Source: Clostridiaceae bacterium (lineage in GTDB: Bacteria > Bacillota > Clostridia > DSM-8532). Taken from it: a stretch of DNA of 34,188 nt. The DNA is taken from positions 1 through 34,188 of the forward strand of contig JAAYTR010000073.1 in assembly GCA_012523685.1 (NCBI GenBank). The letters run 5' to 3'. Positions 1 through 7,913 of the stretch are shown here, one piece after another (position 1 is the stretch's first letter; every line of letters starts with the position of its first letter). The notes beneath the pieces were generated by a model. It saw only the letters and a list, made by a program, of their open reading frames with translations. It did no database searches and was not told the origin of the DNA. Position numbers and translations under genes: made by a program.

Positions 1-366
1 CAGGGCGAATGTGCCGGAATGAATATGTCCGGAAAGGATTTTGTATTTGATAAGGCTATCCCAATGAATGCAATAGGCTTGTTCGGAGAACACATCATAA
101 CTGCGGGGACCTATACCGGTCATGTTTATTGTGAGGCCGATAAAAATGGCTTCAAGAAACTGTTTTATTCCGACAACAAATTAAATGGATTTATTATGAT
201 AGGAAATATCGAAAAAGCCGGTATATATACTGCCCTTATCAGAGAAAAAACTCCCCTCGATACTTTGGATTTTAATCTTATCTGCAAAATGCCTGGTCTT
301 ATGGCTTTCAGTAAAGAAGAACGGGCCAGCAAACTGGGAGGTGTATTGAATGAATCTATGCGCTAG
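1..366 (+). CDS. NAD(P)/FAD-dependent oxidoreductase of the glutamate synthase cluster, C-terminal part (5' truncated by window)
   Basis: The frame is open from base 1 and stops at TAG 364-366, so only about 121 C-terminal residues are seen. The visible part has the pattern of the end of NADH-rubredoxin-reductase/NirB-type flavoproteins: a Gly-Glu-Cys-Ala-Gly stretch at the very start, then a long beta-rich C-terminal domain with the segment LNGFIMIGNIEKAG. No nucleotide-binding motif lies inside the window. The glutamate synthase GXGXG subunit starts 17 bases before this stop. In many Clostridia and archaea the split glutamate synthase is encoded with such a flavoprotein, which is presumed to feed electrons to the amidotransfer reaction. 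The family call rests on the C-terminal domain plus context; the electron donor cannot be told. Confidence 0.7.
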   Translation, partial: QGECAGMNMSGKDFVFDKAIPMNAIGLFGEHIITAGTYTGHVYCEADKNGFKKLFYSDNKLNGFIMIGNIEKAGIYTALIREKTPLDTLDFNLICKMPGLMAFSKEERASKLGGVLNESMR

Positions 367-1066
367 AGAATTAGGCTATCAGGCCCTTAATGAAAAAATA
401 CGAAGTACAAACGACGATGTTACAATTGATGATTGCTATGGAGAACGATTCATAGGCTGTGGTGCAAAATCCAGGATCATCACGATTAATGGAACACCGG
501 GCAATGCAATGGGGGCATATCTGGACGGAGCAACTATTATAGTAAACGGAAATGCCCAGGATGCTGTCGGGGACACTATGAATGATGGGAAAATTATTAT
601 TTACGGAAATACGGGGGATGCTCTGGGATACGCTATGCGAGGCGGAAAAATATTTGTTAAGGGCTGTGCTGGATATCGCACAGGTATCCATATGAAGGAG
701 TATCAGGATAAAAAACCGATTATAGTGGTCGGTGGAAGTGCGGGAAGCTTTTTAGGAGAATATCTTGCAGGAGGGCTTATTATAGTTCTTGGACTGGATA
801 CTGACAATTTTCCCGCAGGTTACTTTACAGGTGCTGGCATGCATGGCGGTGAGATATTTATAAGAAGCAGCAAACCACCAAAAAATCTGCCCAAACAAGT
901 TAGTGTAAGTATAGCCGATGAATCGGATAAAAGCAGAATAAAAGATATTTTAGTGGAATTTTCGAATTTGTTTGGGACACCTATGGATGAAATAATGAGA
1001 AAGACCTTTTATAACCTCACACCCAATGCGAAGAATCCATATAAACAGCTTTACACCGAGAACTAA
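350..1066 (+). CDS. Glutamate synthase alpha-subunit domain 3 (GXGXG) as a stand-alone protein
   Basis: A 238-residue protein made of the right-handed beta-helix GXGXG domain that closes the large subunit of classical glutamate synthase. Successive turns can be read at about residues 47-60, 67-80 and 87-100, each with a G-N-x-x-D/N-A-x-G pattern, followed by further glycine-rich turns around GGSAGSFLGEYLAGG. The amidotransferase and FMN/Fe-S synthase domains are absent, so this is one piece of a split glutamate synthase, expected to assemble with separate glutaminase and synthase subunits encoded upstream of the window. A GGGAGGTG ribosome binding site at 336-343 fits the ATG at 350, which overlaps the previous gene by 17 bases, so the two are translationally coupled. 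The domain family is secure. The exact role in catalysis (a structural helix that positions the ammonia channel) is family knowledge. Confidence 0.85.
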   Translation: MNLCARELGYQALNEKIRSTNDDVTIDDCYGERFIGCGAKSRIITINGTPGNAMGAYLDGATIIVNGNAQDAVGDTMNDGKIIIYGNTGDALGYAMRGGKIFVKGCAGYRTGIHMKEYQDKKPIIVVGGSAGSFLGEYLAGGLIIVLGLDTDNFPAGYFTGAGMHGGEIFIRSSKPPKNLPKQVSVSIADESDKSRIKDILVEFSNLFGTPMDEIMRKTFYNLTPNAKNPYKQLYTEN

Positions 1067-1143
1067 TAAGATTTGCTTACTACCACGACCAAATCAAATG
1101 TTGCTATTATTACAAGCTAAAGTTTAAAGAAAGGTGGGATGTT

Positions 1144-1713
1144 ATGGACAGTGCGCTAATTATATCATTTTCAAAAAAGAGCATTGAATATTTGACAGAA
1201 ATCCTGGAAGAGGCATCTGTTACAAACATCACCGCTATTTCAACCGCGTGCGAAGCAAGGTGTATTCTGAAAGAAAAAGAGTATGATTTATGTATAATAA
1301 ATGCTCCGTTGCCTGATGAATTTGGAGATTGTCTTGCCCGTGAGATTACCGAAAAACAAACCAGCGAAGTCATTTTAATTGTAAAATCTGAATTGTTTGA
1401 AGAAGTATCGGACAGAGTTGAGGAATTTGGCGTGATAACCATAGCCAAACCAATAGGAAAGCATTTTTTCAAAAATGCCCTGAAGCTGGCTTTTGCCATT
1501 CATAAGCGCATTAAAGCAATAAAATGCGAAAACGGAAAACTAATTCAGAAAATTGAAGATATACGGATTGTTGACAGAGCAAAATGTATTTTAATTTCCC
1601 ATCTTTCCATAACTGAACCGGAAGCACACAGATATATTGAGAAGCAGGCTATGGATATGAGGCAGACAAGAAGAAAGGTAGCAGAGGAGATATTGAGAAT
1701 ATATGAAAATTGA
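1144..1713 (+). CDS. ANTAR-domain RNA-binding antiterminator with degenerate receiver domain (NasT/NitR-like)
   Basis: This 189-residue protein has an N-terminal receiver-like domain (about 1-115), a linking helix, and a C-terminal ANTAR domain (about 125-186) that binds paired hairpins in mRNA leaders and prevents termination. The receiver is degenerate: the phospho-acceptor position is Asn53 (CIIN instead of hydrophobic-D), the N-terminal acidic pair is missing (LIISFSKK), and the switch Thr/Ser position is Lys, although the later KP pair is kept. It is therefore unlikely to be controlled by a histidine kinase. ANTAR regulators sit beside glutamine synthetase and glutamate synthase genes in Clostridia (NitR in Clostridium saccharobutylicum). 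The upstream glutamate synthase genes and downstream dapF suggest nitrogen-status control. A strong AAAGGTGGG site at 1131-1139 fixes the start. It overlaps dapF by 11 bases. Confidence 0.85.
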   Translation: MDSALIISFSKKSIEYLTEILEEASVTNITAISTACEARCILKEKEYDLCIINAPLPDEFGDCLAREITEKQTSEVILIVKSELFEEVSDRVEEFGVITIAKPIGKHFFKNALKLAFAIHKRIKAIKCENGKLIQKIEDIRIVDRAKCILISHLSITEPEAHRYIEKQAMDMRQTRRKVAEEILRIYEN

Positions 1714-2542
1714 ATTCACAAAAATGCATGGCTGTGGCAACGATTATATATATATAAACTGTTTCGATAAAGAAATAGAATACCCTGAAAGACTTTCTGT
1801 TACTTTGTCAGACCGCCATTTTGGAATAGGAGGCGATGGAATTGTCTTGATATGTAAAAGTGATGTTACCGATGCAAAAATGAGGATGTTCAACATTGAC
1901 GGTAGCGAAGGGAAAATGTGCGGCAATGCCATAAGATGCGTTGGAAAATACATTTATGATAATGGGATCGCTAAAAAGAACCCGCTTACTATTGAAACCT
2001 TAAGCGGGATTAAAACTCTGGGAATAAATACAGAAAACGGGCTTGTTTCAACAGTCAGAGTGGATATGGGAAAAGCGGAGCTTGAGCCTTCAAGAATTCC
2101 TGTCAATCTTCCCGGTGAGCAAATCGTGAATTATCCGTTGAACATAAAAGATAATATCTACCATGTAACATGTGTTTCGATGGGAAACCCGCATGCGGTT
2201 GTGTTTTGTGATGATGTAGCGGGTTTAAATCTCGCCGGAATCGGCCCTTTATTTGAGAATCATGAAATATTTCCCGAACGTGTTAATACAGAATTCGTAA
2301 AGATAATTGATAAGAATACCATAGAAATGCGGGTATGGGAGCGGGGCAGCGGTGAAACTCTTGCCTGCGGGACAGGCGCCTGCGCTGCAACAGTCGCGGC
2401 AGTACTAAACGGATATTGCACCAAAGGCGAAGACATCCATGTTCTGCTTTCGGGCGGAGAGCTAATCATCAATTATACTGATGAAACGGTATATATGACC
2501 GGAGGCTGCGTCAAGGTCTTTGAGGGAGTAGTTGAGATATGA
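1703..2542 (+). CDS. dapF: Diaminopimelate epimerase
   Basis: Converts LL-diaminopimelate to meso-diaminopimelate, the cross-linking amino acid of peptidoglycan and the lysine precursor. The 279-residue length is typical. Both catalytic cysteines of this cofactor-free epimerase are visible: Cys73 in the MCGNAIRC motif and Cys222 in ACGTGACA, and the N-terminal HGCGND motif is present. The ATG at 1703 lies inside the end of the ANTAR gene (11-base overlap), so the two are almost certainly co-transcribed. The enzyme supplying its substrate, DapL, lies two genes downstream beyond pyrG. The gene is followed by a 443-bp repeat-rich gap with no obvious intrinsic terminator directly after the stop. 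Confidence 0.97.
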   Translation: MKIEFTKMHGCGNDYIYINCFDKEIEYPERLSVTLSDRHFGIGGDGIVLICKSDVTDAKMRMFNIDGSEGKMCGNAIRCVGKYIYDNGIAKKNPLTIETLSGIKTLGINTENGLVSTVRVDMGKAELEPSRIPVNLPGEQIVNYPLNIKDNIYHVTCVSMGNPHAVVFCDDVAGLNLAGIGPLFENHEIFPERVNTEFVKIIDKNTIEMRVWERGSGETLACGTGACAATVAAVLNGYCTKGEDIHVLLSGGELIINYTDETVYMTGGCVKVFEGVVEI

Positions 2543-2566
2543 GAGTAAATGAGATTCCAGCTTTAG

Positions 2567-2647
2567 TGTCATTCTGAGCGTTAGCGAAGAATCTTAGCAT
2601 AGACATCAAAGATCCTTCGACTCCGCTACGCTCCGTTCAGGATGACA
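2567..2647. repeat. Imperfect inverted repeat of the GTCATTCTGAGCG / CGCTCCGTTCAGGATGAC type
   Basis: The left arm starts TGTCATTCTGAGCG at 2567 and runs into GCGAAGAATCT. The right arm runs from AGATCCTTCG at about 2610 to CAGGATGACA ending at 2647. The two pair imperfectly, the right arm being longer. An extra half-site, CAGGATGACA, follows at 2671-2680, and a related half-site occurs near the window end (34031-34056). No T-run follows, so this is not an ordinary terminator. Palindromes of this look are dispersed in many bacterial genomes (my recollection, not searched). Confidence 0.7.
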
Positions 2648-2692
2648 GTTTTGGGGTGCTACGCGACTCTCAGGATGACAGTAAACGTAGCA

Positions 2693-2804
2693 GGTGCCGT
2701 GAGTGATGTCAAATGGCGTCAGCGGAGCATGGATTGCGTAGCTACGCGACTTGAATCCCGGATGGATTCACGGAGCGGCGCATTTGACTCACTCTACAGG
2801 CACC
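2693..2804 (-). repeat. Hairpin element copy A: long inverted-repeat arms around a conserved core
   Basis: The outer arms GGTGCC...GAGTGA...TCAAATG (2693-2720) and CATTTGACTCACT...GGCACC (2776-2804) are complementary over about 26 positions with short bulges. The core (2721-2775) contains AGCGGAGCATGGATTGC, the perfect palindrome GCGTAGCTACGC (2736-2747) and a small GAATCC/GGATTC hairpin (2753-2769). The core matches, on the opposite strand, the core of the element at 34076-34181, whose arms differ in sequence but also pair. The strand given is that which aligns with the second copy. No open frame or T-run is associated. Confidence 0.75.
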
Positions 2805-2814
2805 AAACCAGTAG

Positions 2815-2843
2815 GACATGACACCTGCCCCCGTGTCTCATGT
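2815..2843. repeat. Short palindrome, ACATGACAC / GTGTCTCATGT
   Basis: The arms at 2816-2824 and 2833-2843 pair except for a two-base bulge, around a C-rich loop (CTGCCCCC). It resembles the gggacgg...gtgtcc class of small dispersed palindromes, another of which lies after pth (33908-33952). The remainder of the gap, 2844-2985, shows nothing recognisable apart from the pyrG ribosome binding site at 2971-2978. No convincing promoter or pyrG attenuator could be found. Confidence 0.5.
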
Positions 2844-2985
2844 GTATATACTAACCCTGACATAGGATGACAGTCTGTACAGCCGCTAAACTTGTATACG
2901 ATGCGCTAATGATGACATTAACAGGTTGGTGTAAGGTTTCACAGTGAATTACGCAAGAGAATCTTTTAGAAAGGGGAGAAACAAC

Positions 2986-4584
2986 GTGACAAAATTTATA
3001 TTCATTACGGGTGGTGTCGTATCAGGCATTGGAAAGGGCATCACAGCCGCAAGCCTGGGAAGGCTTTTGAAGCAAAGGGGATTAAAGGTTGCATCACAAA
3101 AACTGGATCCGTATATTAATGTGGATCCCGGTACTATGAGCCCGTTTCAGCATGGTGAAGTCTTCGTGACTGACGACGGGGCAGAAACCGACCTTGACCT
3201 GGGACATTATGAACGTTTCATTGATGAAGATTTAACCAGGTTTTCCAACCTGACTTCAGGCAAGGTTTATTGGAGTGTACTGAATTGTGAACGTTCCGGA
3301 GGATATTTGGGGGAAACAGTTCAGGTCATTCCACATATTACGGGAGAAATAATAGGTTTTATCTATGCCGGAGCTGAGAAAAGCGGTGCCGACGTATTGA
3401 TAACAGAAATCGGCGGTACTACCGGTGATATTGAAAGCCAGCCCTTTTTGGAAGCAATCAGACAGATTTCTCTTGCTAGAGGCCGTGAAAACTGCCTTTT
3501 TATTCATGTTACACTCGTTCCGTATCTGAAAGGCTCTAACGAGCATAAATCAAAACCTACGCAGCACTCGGTCAAGGAACTCCGTTCAATGGGTATATCC
3601 CCTGATATTATTATTGCCCGCGCTGATGAACCTCTGGATGACACTATTAAGGCAAAAATCTCCCTGTTTTGCAATGTAAAGCGGGATTGTGTTATAGAAA
3701 ATCTTACTGTGCCATGCCTCTATGAAGCTCCGCTTATGCTGAATGAAAGCGGTCTTGATGAAGTGGTATGTCGTGAATTGAACCTTAAAACAAAAGACCC
3801 GGACCTGCGTGAATGGAAAGACATGGTGCAAAAGATCAGAAAGCGCCAAAGAGAAGTTGTTATAGCCATTGTGGGTAAGTACGTGAAACTCCCCGATGCC
3901 TACTTATCTATAATTGAAAGTTTAAACCATGCAGGATATGATACAGGCTCAAAAGTCAGGATAAAGTGGGTAGAAAGCAGTAATCTTACAAAGCAAAATG
4001 TAGCGGATGAATTGAAAGATGCGGAAGGAATTATCATTCCCGGCGGCTTTGGGGACAGAGGCGTGGAAGGCAAAATAATTGCATGTCAATATGCAAGGGA
4101 TAACAATATACCGTTCCTGGGGATTTGTCTTGGTATGCAAATTTCTGTTATTGAATTTGCACGGAATGTATGTGGACTTAAAGATGCTCACTCCTCAGAG
4201 TTCAATGAGATTTGCGCCCATCCTGTAATTGATTTGATGGAAGATCAGATTGGGATAACACGCAAGGGAGGAACTATGAGGCTTGGGGCTTATCCGTGTA
4301 AAACAAAAAAGGAAACCAGACTTCGGGACCTGTATGGTAAAGAATTAATCAGTGAACGCCATAGGCACAGATATGAATTTAATAATAAATACAGAGAAGT
4401 ATTAAACCGGAACGGAATGGTGATAAGCGGGGTGTCTCCTGACAATAAGCTTGTAGAGGCAATAGAACTTGCAAATCATAAGTTTTTTATTGGTGTACAA
4501 TACCACCCCGAGTTCAAAAGCCGTCCCAACAAGCCTCATCCTCTGTTCCTGGGGCTGTTAAAAGCAGCTATTGAAAAGGAATAA
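2986..4584 (+). CDS. pyrG: CTP synthase (glutamine-hydrolysing)
   Basis: Makes CTP from UTP with ATP and glutamine ammonia. The N-terminal synthase domain opens with [16 protein letters not shown], which carries the P-loop, and includes the [20 protein letters not shown] stretch. The C-terminal class I glutaminase domain has the nucleophile motif FLGICLGMQ and the His/Glu of YHPEFKSRP. The GTG at 2986 is preferred over the longer frame starting at 2944, because AAGGGGAG (2971-2978) sits 7 bases upstream and the family starts right at the synthase strand. This gives 532 residues, the usual length. dapL follows 31 bases downstream. No CTP-responsive attenuator hairpin with a T-run was found upstream, so its regulation is unknown. 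Confidence 0.97.
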   Translation: MTKFIFITGGVVSGIGKGITAASLGRLLKQRGLKVASQKLDPYINVDPGTMSPFQHGEVFVTDDGAETDLDLGHYERFIDEDLTRFSNLTSGKVYWSVLNCERSGGYLGETVQVIPHITGEIIGFIYAGAEKSGADVLITEIGGTTGDIESQPFLEAIRQISLARGRENCLFIHVTLVPYLKGSNEHKSKPTQHSVKELRSMGISPDIIIARADEPLDDTIKAKISLFCNVKRDCVIENLTVPCLYEAPLMLNESGLDEVVCRELNLKTKDPDLREWKDMVQKIRKRQREVVIAIVGKYVKLPDAYLSIIESLNHAGYDTGSKVRIKWVESSNLTKQNVADELKDAEGIIIPGGFGDRGVEGKIIACQYARDNNIPFLGICLGMQISVIEFARNVCGLKDAHSSEFNEICAHPVIDLMEDQIGITRKGGTMRLGAYPCKTKKETRLRDLYGKELISERHRHRYEFNNKYREVLNRNGMVISGVSPDNKLVEAIELANHKFFIGVQYHPEFKSRPNKPHPLFLGLLKAAIEKE

Positions 4585-4615
4585 CCGATTTATAATATAT
4601 TTTGAGAGGTTTAGA

Positions 4616-5812
4616 ATGAATATAAATAAAAATTATTTAAATCTTAATGACAGCTATCTTTTTTCATTGATTGCTAAAAAGGTAAATGAATATAAACAGC
4701 AAAACCCTGAAAAAGAAATAATCAGTTTAGGTATAGGAGATGTTACGTTGCCACTTACTCCTGCAGTTATAAACAGAATGAGCAAGGCTGTTTCTGAAAT
4801 GGGCAGCGCCGCATCATTTAAAGGCTATGGTGAAGAACAGGGGTATGGGTTCTTAAGGAGAGCTGTCAGCGGATATTATGAGCAAAAAGGTGTCGGGCTG
4901 AATGAAAAAGAGATATTTATAAGTGATGGAGCCAAAAGTGATTTGGGCAATATACTTGATATATTTGATGTAAATAATACGGTCATAATACCGGACCCGG
5001 TTTATCCTGTATATGTGGATACAAATATTATGGCAGGCAGAAAAATTATATTTATTGACGGTAATGTTAAAAACAGCTTTTTGCCTATGCCGGATGAAGA
5101 ATTATACGGAGATATTGTTTATTTGTGCTCACCTAATAATCCAACCGGAGCGGTTTACACAAAAGAGCAACTGAAGATTTGGGTGGACTGGGCATTGGAA
5201 AAGGAAGCGGTCATTCTGTTTGACAGTGCTTATGAAGCATTTATTCAGGATAGCGATTTACCAACAAGTATTTATCAGATTGATGGAGCAAAAAACTGTG
5301 CTATTGAATTCTGTTCTCTTTCAAAAACAGCAGGGTTTACCGGAACCCGTTGCGGTTATACAGTGGTACCAAAAGAGCTTGAAAGAAACGGTACATCATT
5401 GAATAAGCTGTGGCTGAGACGGCAGACAACCAAGTTTAACGGGGTTCCATACATAGTACAAAAAGGAGCGGAGGCAGTTTTCTCCAAAGAGGGTTTAGCG
5501 CAGATTAAGGATAATATCGACTATTATCTTGAGAATGCCAGAATTATAACCGATACCTTAAATCAATCAGGTATTTGGTATACAGGAGGAAACAACTCGC
5601 CTTATATATGGCTGAAATGTCCTGAAAATATGTCATCCTGGGGGTTCTTTGATATTCTTTTGAGCAAATATAATATTGTAGGCACTCCGGGAGTGGGTTT
5701 CGGCAATAACGGCGAGGGGTTTTTCCGCTTGACTGCCTTTGCCAGTCGGGACAATGTTAATAAAGCCATGAACAGAATACAGCAAAGTGGTTCACCTTTT
5801 ATAAATATCTAG
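4616..5812 (+). CDS. dapL: LL-diaminopimelate aminotransferase
   Basis: A PLP-dependent class I/II aminotransferase that converts tetrahydrodipicolinate directly to LL-diaminopimelate using glutamate, bypassing the succinyl and acetyl branches. DapL hallmarks are present: ISDGAKSD, DPVYPVYVDTNIMAG, CSPNNPTGA and the PLP lysine Lys237 in SLSKTAGFTGTRCGY. The ATG at 4616 is chosen over the frame opening at 4571 because GAGAGGT (4604-4610) precedes it and the N-terminus then matches the family. The result is 398 residues, slightly short of the typical 410. With dapF nearby, the route tetrahydrodipicolinate to LL-DAP to meso-DAP is complete in this block. An 11-bp direct repeat (TAGCATATACT, 5810-5830) overlaps the stop codon, and a terminator-like hairpin follows. 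Confidence 0.95.
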   Translation: MNINKNYLNLNDSYLFSLIAKKVNEYKQQNPEKEIISLGIGDVTLPLTPAVINRMSKAVSEMGSAASFKGYGEEQGYGFLRRAVSGYYEQKGVGLNEKEIFISDGAKSDLGNILDIFDVNNTVIIPDPVYPVYVDTNIMAGRKIIFIDGNVKNSFLPMPDEELYGDIVYLCSPNNPTGAVYTKEQLKIWVDWALEKEAVILFDSAYEAFIQDSDLPTSIYQIDGAKNCAIEFCSLSKTAGFTGTRCGYTVVPKELERNGTSLNKLWLRRQTTKFNGVPYIVQKGAEAVFSKEGLAQIKDNIDYYLENARIITDTLNQSGIWYTGGNNSPYIWLKCPENMSSWGFFDILLSKYNIVGTPGVGFGNNGEGFFRLTAFASRDNVNKAMNRIQQSGSPFINI

Positions 5813-5847
5813 CATATACTTAGCATATACAATTATATATGAACAAC

Positions 5848-5899
5848 GGCGTTCACCGAATGATGATTATAAATTATCCGGTGAACGCCTTTACTTTTT
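5848..5899 (+). terminator. Intrinsic terminator or attenuator between dapL and asnB
   Basis: A perfect 11-bp stem, GGCGTTCACCG (5848-5858) with CGGTGAACGCC (5879-5889), is followed by TTTACTTTTTG. The asnB ATG lies only about 13 bases beyond the T-run, with no room for a separate promoter. asnB therefore depends on read-through or on conditional termination here. Seen directly; the regulatory role is inferred. Confidence 0.8.
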
Positions 5900-5912
5900 G
5901 TGGGGTGTTTTT

Positions 5913-7754
5913 ATGTGCGGAATAGCTGGATTTTGTAATTTCGATATAGACTTTATTGATAAAAGTGAATATTGGACCGGTGTTTTAACAGAAATGAGAA
6001 AAGCTGTTGCTCATCGCGGCAGTGACAATGTTGGTGAATTGTTGCGTGAGCATGTGGGACTCAGCCATACCCGTCTGTCCATAAGAGATCTGTGCAATGG
6101 CAGGCAGCCAATTATAAGAGAAATTGACAATAAGGAGTACGTAATTGTATATAATGGAGAAATTTATAATACTGATGAGCTGATGCCTGAATTAGATAAA
6201 GCAGGATTTATATTTGAAACAACCACTGATACTGAGGTAATTCTATATGCTTACATCTATTATGGAATAAATTTTGTAAATAAATTAAACGGTATTTTTG
6301 CTTTCGCGATATGGGACGGTGCAGAAAAAAGACTGATATTGTACCGTGACCGCTTAGGTGTGAAGCCTTTATTTTATACTATTCAAGACAATACCATAAT
6401 TTTCGGATCTGAAATAAAGGCAATTTTTTGCTTTCCCGACATAAGGCCTGAAATTGATATAAACAGTTTCAGAGAGATTTTTGGCATAGGGCCTGCACGC
6501 ACTTCGGGCAATGGTGTTTTTAAGGGTATTTATGAAATAAAACCCGGGTATTATTCGATATTTTCAAATAAAGGCTTTGATTCAGTGCGTTATTGGGATA
6601 TCACCGGGAAAGAGCATACCGATAACTATCAGCAAACAGTGGATAAGGTGTCGTTCCTGGTGCGTGATGCTGTAAGAAGACAAATGGTATCCGATGTTCC
6701 TGTTTGCAGCTTTTTGTCGGGTGGGATTGACTCAAGTATTGTAACTGCAGTGGCATCGGATTTTTTAAACGATAGAGGTGTTGTGCTTAACACTTTTTCT
6801 TTTGATTTTAAAGATAACAGCCTGTACTTCAGATCAAATGCTTTTCAGCCTGACCGGGACGGACCTTTTATTGACGTAATGCTGGGGAAATACCAGCTTA
6901 ACCACATCTGCCTTGAATGTGATGAAAGCAGTCTGGCAGAATTGCTTTATACATCAGTGGACGCAAAGGATTTACCGGGTATGGCTGATATTGATTCTTC
7001 ACTCTTATATTTTTGTTCTCTGGTTAAGATAAATAATAAAGTTGCATTAACAGGTGAATGTGCGGACGAAATCTTCGGCGGATATCCCTGGTTCTATAGA
7101 GACGATCTTTTCTGGTTTGACGGATTTCCCTGGTCAAAGAACGTACAAACAAGAATGATGCTTCTATCCGATGATTTTATAAGTGAGCTTAAGCTGGAAG
7201 ATTATATTTCTGAAAGATATATGGAATCTCTAAGGGAAGTTCCGTGCCTTGAGGGAGAAAGTCAGATTGAGAGAAGACGGAAAGAAATAGCATATCTCAA
7301 CATCAAATGGTTTATGCAGACATTACTGGACAGAATGGACAGGGCAAGCATGCATTCCGGTCTTGAAGCAAGAGTACCATTTGCCGACCACAGAATTGTT
7401 GAATACGTATTTAATGTACCGTGGGATATGAAATACAGAGGGGGAATCGAGAAATCACTTCTGAGAGAAGCGTGTAAAGACCTGCTGCCCAAAAAAATCC
7501 TGTTTCGTAAAAAAAGTCCTTATCCCAAAACATATAATCCCAATTATATGCGAAAACTGGTTCAAGTGTTTTCGGAAATCATAAACAATTCAAATTCGCC
7601 TGTCATGTCATTTACCGAAAAGAAAAAAGCGCTTTCTTTGATTCAGGCTCCCACTGAATACGGTAATCCATGGTTCGGCCAGTTAATGGCTGATCCCCAG
7701 CTTATGGCTTATATGATTCAGGTAAATTACTGGCTTGAAAAGTATCATTTATAA
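5913..7754 (+). CDS. asnB: AsnB-type glutamine-dependent amidotransferase (asparagine synthetase family)
   Basis: Class II glutaminase plus ATP-dependent amidating domain, 613 residues. The ATG at 5913 makes Cys2 the N-terminal nucleophile (MCGIAGF), as the family requires, and a GGGGTG site lies upstream. The glutaminase half shows HRGSDN, YNGEIYN and TDTEV; DRLGVKPLFY bridges the domains. The synthetase half has the pyrophosphatase loop SFLSGGIDSS (about residue 265), CADEIFGGY and LEARVPFADHRIVEYV. The default activity is aspartate to asparagine. Family members in Bacillus subtilis (AsnB), lactobacilli and corynebacteria (LtsA) instead amidate meso-diaminopimelate in wall precursors. The position after dapF and dapL makes that alternative reasonable here but does not prove it. 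Expression is probably set by the hairpin just upstream. Confidence 0.9.
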   Translation: MCGIAGFCNFDIDFIDKSEYWTGVLTEMRKAVAHRGSDNVGELLREHVGLSHTRLSIRDLCNGRQPIIREIDNKEYVIVYNGEIYNTDELMPELDKAGFIFETTTDTEVILYAYIYYGINFVNKLNGIFAFAIWDGAEKRLILYRDRLGVKPLFYTIQDNTIIFGSEIKAIFCFPDIRPEIDINSFREIFGIGPARTSGNGVFKGIYEIKPGYYSIFSNKGFDSVRYWDITGKEHTDNYQQTVDKVSFLVRDAVRRQMVSDVPVCSFLSGGIDSSIVTAVASDFLNDRGVVLNTFSFDFKDNSLYFRSNAFQPDRDGPFIDVMLGKYQLNHICLECDESSLAELLYTSVDAKDLPGMADIDSSLLYFCSLVKINNKVALTGECADEIFGGYPWFYRDDLFWFDGFPWSKNVQTRMMLLSDDFISELKLEDYISERYMESLREVPCLEGESQIERRRKEIAYLNIKWFMQTLLDRMDRASMHSGLEARVPFADHRIVEYVFNVPWDMKYRGGIEKSLLREACKDLLPKKILFRKKSPYPKTYNPNYMRKLVQVFSEIINNSNSPVMSFTEKKKALSLIQAPTEYGNPWFGQLMADPQLMAYMIQVNYWLEKYHL

Positions 7755-7830
7755 GTAAATAGTGACCGGATTCTGCCACATCATAATAATCAGTATTACC
7801 ACGCAATGTAAGTGTTTTTATTATTTATAG

Positions 7831-7859
7831 TTTTGTATTAATGATTATAAATATATAAT
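7831..7859 (+). promoter_or_regulatory. Possible weak sigma-A promoter for the 7914 membrane protein gene
   Basis: TATAAT at 7854-7859 lies 17 bases after TTTTGT at 7831-7836. The region is very AT-rich, so a chance match is quite possible. No terminator for asnB is evident in 7755-7830. Confidence 0.3.
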
Positions 7860-7913
7860 TATAACAATAGTCTATTAACTAAAGATAAAAACTTACCATC
7901 GGAGGGTATTAAT

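Noticed and set aside
350-366. Apparent frameshift joining the flavoprotein and the GXGXG protein
   Set aside because: The overlap is only 17 bases, the second gene has its own ribosome binding site and ATG, and the two domains are normally separate genes in this type of glutamate synthase.
2567-2647. Rho-independent terminator after dapF
   Set aside because: The inverted repeat is imperfect and not followed by a T-run; similar sequences nearby and at the window end show it is a repeat.
2944-2985. Longer pyrG start (GTG at 2944)
   Set aside because: It has no ribosome binding site, and the added residues span the GGGGAG site that serves GTG 2986; family N-termini begin at the later start.
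2844-2985. CTP-responsive attenuator for pyrG
   Set aside because: No hairpin with a T-run and no GGGC-type transcript start behind a convincing promoter could be found in the leader.
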